The notes below the pieces were generated by a model. That model was not told where the DNA came from, did no database searches, and was given only the letters and a program-made list of their open reading frames with translations. A stretch of DNA of 64,000 bases from Isoetes taiwanensis (lineage: Eukaryota > Streptophyta > Lycopodiopsida > Isoetales > Isoetaceae): contig JAJEKV010000186.1 of NCBI GenBank assembly GCA_021234155.1, positions 64,001 to 128,000 on the forward strand, read 5' to 3'. Below, in pieces: positions 57,103 to 64,000 of the stretch (the first letter of the stretch is position 1; every line of letters begins with the position of its first letter). The translations under genes and the position numbers were made by a program.

Positions 57103-58162
57103 CCAGAAACAAGCACTACATTAAACCACATCCACAACCATAATGTTATACCACATGGACAAACCATACACTTAAACACTATAAGTATACCACATTCATT
57201 TACCAATATATAATACCACTTTCACAAACTCGGCTATCTGCGATTACCATGCCATAATACCACCCTAACAAACCTAACAAGAGAACCCATTAGTTTAGCC
57301 ACATATGGTTTTTAATGATATCAACCCACAAACACCCATTGGTTTTATAGAATGGTTTTCTAGTCATAGCCAAGGAAAAAACCATGTAGTTTTTTAATTT
57401 TGGGTGCCTTGTGATAGTAGTACCAGAATCAATCAAGCATCAGTACTTGAAAGATTCGCCCAGGCATAGCAGTACCTGAGCAAGAACCGAGTGCTTAATA
57501 GACAGGAGCTTCTTGGCATAGCAGTACCAAATCAATCAAGCATCAGCACTTGACAAATCCGCTCAAGCTTAGCAAAACCTGAGCAGTAACTGAACCATCT
57601 CATCAAACTGCCACTGCCATACTTCTATCACTGCATTTTCTTACCAATTACCAATGAATCCCATCAAATTCACATAAATCCACTAACCGAGAAGAATCTT
57701 TATTACCATCTAAATGCAGCATCCAGACCTTTCTGCTAGAAAGAAAGAGTGGGAAGAAAGGGAAAATTCTCAGCTGTAAAGAGATCCGGGAAAGAAAACG
57801 ATGGCACTGTAGAAATTCGAAATTGCCTCAAATGCTAGTATTTCCTGATCGCTCCAACATAGACCTGTTGTATCTTGCCTAAAAGAAGACAAAGATGACA
57901 AGAAATTTACCAGAGCAAACCTGGATAATCTAACAAACCGCCCTGAGACTGCTTCGAAAACCTATTCGTTAGAGATCGCAGATCCAGAACAAACTCGATT
58001 TTCTCCTCTAGCAGCAGAAAATGTGGTAAGAGCTCTTGTAATCGGCAGCAGTTCCGGTGGAGAGAAGGGGGGCGGCCCCTGCCTCACGCGACTGCCCTAG
58101 CCGCCAAGAACGGCGCCAAGAAACATTTTTCGTCCAGAAAGTCTAATCGGTGTCACTCATAT

Positions 58163-59527
58163 CTTTCCCATCTTGCAGTCTCTTTAACCCTACAAGCATT
58201 ACAAAAATTGATAATATGTAATAACAAATATTTTCCCTCTGCAGAAAGCATGTATTACCTGGCGAAATCATCGTCGTCTTTGGCTCATTCTCTTCATGAA
58301 AAATTAATTCTTTGTTGTTACCTTCAACTTCTACAGTAGTACCTATCTTTGATGAGTGGCCTTGAATAGCTAGATCATACATTAAAAAAAAAAAAAAAAC
58401 ATTGTCATGAGTGGCCTTGAATATCTAGATCATACATAAATTAAAAAACTAGCAATCAAAAGACATGAATCTTGGAATCTAGGAACCAACAATCATTACT
58501 AGCAATCTAGGAATGACTTCACTTACCATCATTGTTGTCAATTTGTTCGTCTTCAGAAACATCATTGATCACATGCACATCCTCGGAGTTGTTAAAGCTC
58601 GCGCCAAACGCCTAGGCACAAGCTTATGCTCTTTGATAAATGATAAGGATGCTGGAGTGGAGCCAATGCCTTTTGAAGGCAAATTTTCTGTTCCAATATC
58701 AAACCAGCAATCATTAACAACATACTATGAAGATGAAAAAAATATATGCATATAGACCAACCATTCGAATATGCTATCATATTAATCTTGATCCCATGAT
58801 GCTTCTTTAAACCAAGAAAAAACAACCAATTGTCCCGACATGCTATGTCCACAACCGCTATCGCGAACACATCATGAGAGTGCCACTACACAAGAAAACC
58901 TATGTTAGATAATCCTACAAATTTAAAAAATTATAGATGGGAAGGTGCTACCTGAAATGCGCTAGGCAGCATGTGACATGATATGCATGCTTGCACTCAA
59001 CAATTATGACTGGTAGAAGCATCTCATTGGTATTGAGTGATCTTTCACAAAATGGGCATGTTTCCTTCAAATTGATGCTTGAATATTCATTTCTGCTAGC
59101 ACCAAGAACAAGCGTTTGTGGCAAAGAGGGACTTAACTGAAATGGTCGGCACATAATTTGGCGAGCTGCCAAAAGCCTCGTGAAGGCGTGGGCCTCAAGT
59201 TGTTCAACCGCCCAGCCCCAGATCTCTACAAATTTCGGAGATTGACAAGTCTTTTGATGCTTGACTCAAAGCTAACTGCACCTCTTCAAGTTCCCTGATT
59301 TGAAGGTCAATGACTGCCTCAACACCTTCCTTTGCTGCACTTGATAGCTGTGTTAACAAATCACGATACCTTTTTATTTCAGTGGTCAAACAAACCTGTT
59401 TAACTTCTAGATCTTTCATATTTTCTCTTATGTCAAAGCACTTATCATCATGCAGTTGCAGTTCAAGTGTCAGTTTTGTGACACCATATTCTGCATTTGC
59501 AATCCATTCCTTCAAGATCCTTGACAT
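58163..59527 (-). pseudogene. 5' part of the split gene: coiled coil and RING-like zinc site
   Basis: ATG at 59527 starts MSRILKEWIANAEYGVTKLT, followed by about 85 residues of coiled-coil character (TTEIKRYRDLLTQLSSAAKE). A stop near 59204 is followed by RQIMCRPFQLSPSLPQTL and the zinc-type block ETCPFCERSLN, then VECKHAYHVTCCLAHFR (C-x2-C and C-x-H-x2-H-x3-C), as in RING fingers. Further pieces are AIAVVDIACRDNW (about 58850), STKIGTTVEVE-like sequence at 58340 and GLKRLQDGKDMSDT at 58163, where the retroposon interrupts the exon. The protein would continue into the FCP1-like module at 49.6-50.7 kb. No family with exactly this arrangement is known to me. Confidence 0.45.
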
Positions 59528-59582
59528 TTCTATAATGCAAGAACATAATTAGATTAAAAACATAACTAATTTAATGAAACTC
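59481..59582 (-). repeat. Right copy of the 102-bp inverted repeat
   Basis: Reverse complement of 48841-48942 with two differences. It spans the start codon region and 5' flank of the split gene. Confidence 0.85.
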
Positions 59583-59791
59583 GACAGACGACGCCCAAAG
59601 ACAAGATAACGGTCCCGTAACGCATCAGATCGCAAGACCGCCACGCCGACACGCCGCCCCAATCGACGGTAATGCCGACGTACCCAAGCAAGGGCACCCT
59701 AGGGGGCAACTTGAAATGGTGCGCACACTTATCAATGTGCGCACTTTTAGACCTTTAACCCATTAAAGGTAGACCAAGAGTCATGGAAACC

Positions 59792-60132
59792 CAGTGTTGC
59801 AAAAATAGGATCCATACCGTACCGTACTTGTACGTACGTACGTATTTTTAAAAAATACTCCTGACGTTTTTTTTGTAAAATGATACTTGTTTTTCACAGA
59901 ACAATAAACTTGCACTTACCATGAATTGAACCTGGGCCTCCTAAATAGCAAACTAACATGCTAACCAACTTCCCCTACATCAGTTTTATGTTTTATTTCA
60001 CTGTTTTGTTCTATTTAAACACTGTTTTTTTTATTTTAAAAAAATACGTAAGGTACGTATGGCTGAAAAAAACGTATTTTTTTAAAAATACGTACAGTAC
60101 GTACGGTACGGTATGCGTACGGGACAACACTG
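59792..60132. mobile_element. hAT-type MITE with perfect 8-bp target duplication
   Basis: The ends are CAGTGTTG and CAACACTG, flanked on both sides by TGGAAACC (59784-59791 and 60133-60140). Long inverted arms follow, sharing CATACCGTACCGTAC and ACGTATTTTTAAAAAA. An 8-bp duplication with CAGTG-type ends is diagnostic of hAT elements. The 341-bp element has no transposase. Its loop contains a tRNA-like stretch on the minus strand (about 59985-59920) with GGTTCAATTCATGG, like a Pol III B box. Confidence 0.9.
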
Positions 60133-60140
60133 TGGAAACC

Positions 60141-61431
60141 CTAAACCTAACTGATAACCTACATAAGGCACCAAACCCTAACTTTCCCTTTTTGCCCACG
60201 CACCTTCCGAAGTCTCGGGATTCAAGGCTACCGAGGAGTCAATTCCAACTCCCACGATCCGCCAAGGCGCCTCAATTTTGTCGATCATCCTTCCGACCGC
60301 ATCCCCGGCGTAACAAAGACATGTACGCATTCTGGATCGAGAGGAGGAACCAGGATCAGGTATTTGGTCGCATTGAATAGCCTAAACCTTATTCCGCCTT
60401 CAACCAAAGAGAGGTTTAGCCTACTAAATCACCCTTAGTAGCCAAGCGCATCCCGAGATTGACTCTAACTAAAGAACCTAACTCTATGAATTAGATTAGT
60501 TCTTATTACTTATGTTGATATGATGGACGGATGTATTCCGTGGACTCATTGTATTGGGAAGGGGGTAGAGACTTAAAGCTTAGTAGATGATGCTCCTAGC
60601 TAGTCCCTCTTAGTGCATTACTAGATTTCGCCTGCGGCATAGGATCCCACCGGGTTGTGGGTGAAGGGGCCGACCGGGCTTAGAATGAGGTTCGTGTTCT
60701 CGACCTTGACCGATCCCTCCCGGGTGTGTAAGGCCCCACCGGGATCGAGTGACTAGGTCTAATGGCTTGCCACCGAAAGTGTGGGTAAGGCATGGGCTCG
60801 ACACCCGTGGGGTGGTGTTCACCTTCCAAAGTGGGTTAAGTCAATAACGGCAAAGGGCTCTCTAGTCACCTTGGGTCAAGATGTAGATCTCCTCGAGGGA
60901 GCGATCCCTACCGCCCCATCGATCGGGGAGATGTAACCCAGAATAGCCCCTTCTGGCTATGCACCCGCGGCTGGGGGCCAGTCCTAACACTTTTCAACCT
61001 ACTCGCAAAGTGTGCAATGTGAGGGGCGGATGGAGTGGACAACCCTAAGCCATGTTCTTGTGCCAGCCAATCCATTGTCATGATTCTGCCTCAAGACCGA
61101 ACTCGAGACCCAAGCTAGTCACCATCCCCCGAGTCTGAGCCTTGGGTAGGAACTTCCTTTGTATTGTGCTGATCTTTGTCTATGTAGATATTGATGTGCC
61201 ACCATTCGAGGTGGATATATGATGTTATGTTACTGACGTGTATGTTTACGCTTCCGCAGCTAGGTAGGCCCTGAGGAAGACGGGGTAAAATGACCCCTTC
61301 ACTCTTCCCACTGTGGACTCTAGGCGGTCACAGTGATATGTGGAGGGCCCTGTATCAGTGTGGAGCTGGTGCGGGGGATGAACTCCTGTTTGTACACGGT
61401 GCGGGCACCGTATATGAGTAGGGGACGTCAC
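60141..61431 (+). mobile_element. LTR of a retrotransposon (left border uncertain)
   Basis: GC-rich sequence without genes that ends in CACA directly before a primer binding site at 61434, so it is a 5' LTR on the plus strand. The beginning was not fixed; it may extend left of the hAT MITE, which would then lie inside it. The internal region after the primer site is lost after about 100 bases. Confidence 0.55.
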
Positions 61432-61433
61432 AG

Positions 61434-61445
61434 TGGTATCAGAGC
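61434..61445 (+). promoter_or_regulatory. Primer binding site (initiator Met tRNA type)
   Basis: TGGTATCAGAGC is complementary to the 3' end of plant initiator methionine tRNA, the usual primer of plant LTR retrotransposons. Confidence 0.85.
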
Positions 61446-61571
61446 AATGTTCTTGGAGACCAAGAGCAAAGCACTGACCATGCTCCCAGTAGTACTACTA
61501 ACTTGATAGGATCCTCAAACCTCGAAAAGTGGGAAAATATTTTCTCATTTTTGTAGGTTGTGCTAAGCTAG

Positions 61572-61764
61572 TAACAGTTAAGTGAATTGGAACTTAATAA
61601 GACTAAAAAGAATGAGTAACAGTTAAGTGAATTGGAACTTAATAAGACTAAAAAGAATGAGCCAAGACCTCCTCAGGCAAGGTGGTCTCACAGCTCGCGC
61701 CTGGTCAAAGAACTGCACTTTAGGTGGTCTCACAACTCGCGCCTGGTCAAAGAACTGCACTTTA
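61572..61764. repeat. Two adjacent tandem duplications (45 bp and 42 bp)
   Basis: TAACAGTTAAGTGAATTGGA starts at 61572 and 61617. GGTGGTCTCACAGCTCGCGC starts at 61681, with a one-base variant at 61723. Confidence 0.9.
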
Positions 61765-61924
61765 GTTTTTGAGCAGGGCGCTACCTGTGAGACATTGAGC
61801 CTAAAACATCTTTAAAAGTGATAAATTTCAAAAAAAGTAACATGGTAACTCGAATTTTAAGCTAGGAATGAGCTAGATTAGTCTAGCTTTTCAATCTATT
61901 TGAACCTCATCTTAAAAGGATTCC

Positions 61925-62000
61925 CACAGTAGCGGGAATTGAACCTCCCACCCACAGGGTTGAACCCCGCCAAACCCCTTCGTGCCAACCACTGAGGGCA
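61925..62000 (-). other. tRNA-like (possible SINE) sequence
   Basis: On the minus strand TGGTTGGCACGAAGG resembles an A box, and GGAGGTTCAATTCCCGC, about 35 bases downstream, a B box with its stem. A cloverleaf is not complete, so a tRNA-derived SINE remnant is more likely than a tRNA gene. Confidence 0.35.
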
Positions 62001-62110
62001 GGCATCGTTTATGTTTAAAAGATGATTCTTAATTAAATTTAAGCTTTAATAATGTTAGATAATATTAATGGCCAAGCTAGTTAAATAATGATGAAAATAA
62101 GAAGGAGTTA

Positions 62111-62391
62111 ACAACTTTGATGCAATGTCTAGCAAGATTTATTTTTCCTTAACACACTTTGAGCATATAACATGCTATTCATAATCTAGTGGAGAGCCAC
62201 AATATGGTCAATCATCTCCCTAGATCATGTATATGCAAGTACCATTCATTACAACTTTGATGCAATGTCTAGCAAGATTTATTTTTCCTTAACACACTTT
62301 GAGCATATAACATGCTATTCATAATCTAGTGGAGAGCCACAAATATGGTCAATCATCTCCCTAGATCATGTATATGCAAGTACCATTCATT
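62111..62391. repeat. 140-bp tandem duplication
   Basis: ACAACTTTGATGCAATGTCT starts at 62111 and 62251. The copies differ by one inserted A. Confidence 0.95.
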
Positions 62392-62399
62392 CAATAGTA

Positions 62400-63091
62400 T
62401 AAAAGCTACAATTCTTTTAAGGTCAACCAACTATTGATAAGATCAATAAACCATTGAACTTAAGAAATTAAATGGCAATAGTTTCACTATTCATCGGGCA
62501 TTGACCCGATCACTGTAGCAACCTTGACCAAACAAATCTGCACCTTGGCACTTCAGCTCCGGCTTAATTCTTCTGTACAATCCACTTGTATGCAGGATCC
62601 GTCCATATATAAGGCAATTCCGGTGGTTAAGGGGACTCATACTTTCCAATCCGAGCTCTGCTAATCATGCTCATATATCCCACAGGAATAACTAGGAAAT
62701 AAGACTTCATCGTAATATCCCACATGCCTAGCTTTACAAATGAGCTCTCGAACCATTGAATTATATTTCCTTATTTTATGTCAACTTCTTGCAACCTTTG
62801 ACACTAGGTTAACATAATTCTTAACCTAATCATTTCAGCTGGAATCCCATGTATGAGAAATATCATGATCAAGCTCATCTGGCCTACTGCCACTGCTTCT
62901 CATAGGCACTTCCATTTTCATACAACTTGTCATACACCCTTGTCATGCAACCTTCACAACTTATCAAACAACCTATTTATAGTTTGGAAACTTCACTATC
63001 TCAGATCTCAATTTAGTTGCCTGCATTTTTGCATCCACTGCCACTGCTTCTCATGGATACTTAAGTGACTTATAATGCTGAACTTCCAACA
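62400..63091 (-). mobile_element. Ty1/copia 3' LTR (lower border not fixed)
   Basis: After the pol stop at 63100 the minus strand has a purine tract (AAGGAGGAG) followed at 63091 by TGTTGGAAGTTC, the expected polypurine tract and TG start of a 3' LTR. The other LTR end was not located and may lie beyond the 140-bp duplication. Confidence 0.55.
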
Positions 63092-63099
63092 CTCCTCCT

Positions 63100-64000
63100 T
63101 CAGCTTATAAGTCTGTCTGATACATTCAATTCAGCTCTGAAACAAGCAGATTTATTTTCTGATAAGGCTTTAGTAAATATGTCTGCCACCTGTCTGTTTG
63201 TATCAACATATTCCATATGGATTAGTCTCTTCTCAGCTAGATCTCGTATGAAATGCATGCTCAACTCAATGTGTTTAGTTCTGTCATGATGTACAGGGTT
63301 TTTCACTATTGCAATACAGCTCTGACTATCTGTCCATATGTTTGTAGATTCTACTTGTTCACACTGTAACTCCTGTAGCAATCTCCTTAGCCATACTATC
63401 TCTCTGGCAACCAGTGCAGCAGCTGCATATTCAGCTTCTGCTGAGCTCATAGCCACAGCAGATTGTTTTTTACATCTCCAAGAAATAACTCCTCCACCTA
63501 GGAATATTGCATATCCTGAAGTAGACCTCCTTGTGTGCAAATCTCCTCCCCAATCTGCATCACTATAACATTTCATGACTAGGTTTTCTGCATTAAAACA
63601 AATACCATGTCCTTGAGTTCCTTTTAGATACTTCAAGACTCGTTTGGCTGCCTCCCAATGTTCTCTGGTTGGATTGTGATTTCTTCTGCTAAGAATGTTT
63701 ACTGCATAAGCAATATCAGGATGAGTATTATTAGCCAAATATAGCAGACATCCAATTAGAGCCCTGTATGGAATGTTTTCCATTTGTATAACATCTTCTT
63801 TAGTTAACTCTTGCTCATAAGTTAACCTATGTCCTGGTGTCATTGGTATTTTTGCTGGCTTTGCTTCAGTTAAGTTGAACCTTTTGAGCATATTATCCAC
63901 ATGCTTGTCTTGATGCAATCTCAGCCATTTTTGCTCTCTATTTCTGTCCACTTCTATACCTAGGAACTTTCTTAGTTCTCCCAGATCTGCCATTTGGAAC
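63100..64000 (-). CDS. Ty1/copia polyprotein: reverse transcriptase end and RNase H
   Basis: An uninterrupted frame of about 300 codons continues beyond the window. It starts in the reverse transcriptase C-terminus (MADLGELRKFLGIEV), passes PYRALIGCLLYLANNTHPDI and LKYLKGTQGHGICF, then the RNase H domain with CYSDADWGGDLHTRRSTSG (first catalytic Asp), SSAEAEYAA (Glu) and WTDSQSCIAIV (Asp). It ends with HDRTKHIELSMHFIRD and VADIFTKAL, the standard end of Ty1/copia pol. No frame break or missing catalytic residue is visible, which is unlike the gypsy copy at 6-12 kb and suggests a young insertion. The RT catalytic block lies outside the window. Confidence 0.95.
   Translation of the reverse strand, partial: FQMADLGELRKFLGIEVDRNREQKWLRLHQDKHVDNMLKRFNLTEAKPAKIPMTPGHRLTYEQELTKEDVIQMENIPYRALIGCLLYLANNTHPDIAYAVNILSRRNHNPTREHWEAAKRVLKYLKGTQGHGICFNAENLVMKCYSDADWGGDLHTRRSTSGYAIFLGGGVISWRCKKQSAVAMSSAEAEYAAAALVAREIVWLRRLLQELQCEQVESTNIWTDSQSCIAIVKNPVHHDRTKHIELSMHFIRDLAEKRLIHMEYVDTNRQVADIFTKALSENKSACFRAELNVSDRLIS

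Larger units (their letters stand above)
51245..57413. mobile_element. 6.2-kb CACTA-type element nested in the retroposon
   Basis: The ends are CACAAGACACCCAAAA and TTTTGGGTGCCTTGTG, flanked by a 3-bp ATA duplication (51242-51244 and 57414-57416), as for CACTA elements. Subterminal regions at both ends repeat ACCACAT, ACCACTAT or the complement ATAGTGGTT many times (51260-51840, 57050-57400). A second terminus-like stretch (GGCACCCAAAAAC) lies at 51778. No transposase is recognised; the interior carries plus-strand ORFs at 54.7-55.7 kb that may be captured. Confidence 0.7.
50690..58147 (-). mobile_element. Poly(A) retroposon insertion with 15-bp target duplication, splitting an exon
   Basis: CGGTGTCACTCATAT stands at 50675-50689 and again at 58148-58162. 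Directly inside the left copy is a T-rich tract (the poly(A) tail of a minus-strand insert) and inside the right copy a GC-rich 5' end (GGGCAGTCGCGTGAGGCAGG on the minus strand). This is the signature of LINE-driven retroposition. Without the nested element at 51245-57413 the insert is about 1.3 kb, too short for a full LINE, and no reverse transcriptase is seen; it is a non-autonomous or truncated retroposon. Confidence 0.8.

Noticed and set aside
59920-59985. A functional tRNA gene inside the hAT MITE
   Set aside because: Only B-box and loosely A-box-like segments are present; a full cloverleaf cannot be drawn.
60540-61430. Ribosomal RNA or GC-rich host gene
   Set aside because: GC-rich and ORF-poor, but it ends in CACA directly before a tRNA-Met primer site, which identifies an LTR.

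Overview
This is nuclear DNA of a land plant with a large, repeat-rich genome. Evidence: GT-AG introns, an alpha-expansin gene, PPR and C3HC zinc-finger relics, TTTAGGG telomere-type repeats, and Ty3/gypsy, Ty1/copia, LINE, hAT-, CACTA- and Helitron-type sequence. A fern or other seed-free plant is my guess; species cannot be read from the sequence. Only the alpha-expansin at 31.2-32.4 kb (minus strand) looks like an ordinary intact host gene. Almost everything else is mobile DNA or broken gene copies, often nested.

Layout. 1-5.2 kb: a minus-strand transposon-type protein with a coiled-coil tail, interrupted by a 3.9-kb inverted-repeat element (318-4211) that carries five copies of a small hairpin. 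6.2-13.6 kb: a minus-strand Ty3/gypsy relic (integrase, RNase H, reverse transcriptase, protease, gag, duplicated promoter region), itself interrupted by a 550-bp foldback element (8881-9430). That element shares the CATTAGGG terminus with the 3.9-kb element, and neither has an obvious target duplication. 14.2-16.5 kb: decayed DDE transposase of the DUF7869 type. 17.2-21.4 kb: a cluster of exon fragments from unrelated genes (C3HC zinc finger, cyclophilin, Brr2/ASCC3-type helicase), all on the minus strand. 21.96-22.33 kb: a CACTA-type end with a 12-bp-periodic TGACG array.

23.1-28.3 kb is the most unusual part. A proline-rich ORF (minus) and an intron-containing gene (plus) are divergently arranged. 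The plus-strand gene combines a ParB-like domain with a bacterial-type DNA methyltransferase. The gap between them is packed with palindromes centred on GTGTATTCCGGAATACAC, and the same palindromes recur inside the gene's introns. A second, decayed copy of the methyltransferase module lies at 34.6-36.6 kb.

29.6-30.0 kb: short TIR element. 35.6-36.9 kb: direct repeats and a GACGTC-rich array. 37.9 kb: PPR relic. 41.06 kb: Helitron-like terminus. 41.7-42.2 kb: LINE 3' end. 45.4-46.7 kb: second transposase relic. 48.8-59.6 kb: a segment bounded by a 102-bp inverted repeat. It holds a minus-strand gene (coiled coil, RING-like cysteines, FCP1-like phosphatase) whose exon was split by a poly(A) retroposon with a 15-bp target duplication, and that insert in turn contains a 6.2-kb CACTA-type element. 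59.8-60.1 kb: hAT-type MITE with a perfect 8-bp duplication. 60-61.4 kb: LTR with an initiator-tRNA primer site. 63.1-64 kb: Ty1/copia RT/RNase H running off the end.

Many coding relics are broken by single-base indels, often at homopolymers. Either the copies are dead or the assembly has residual indel errors; the sequence alone cannot separate these.
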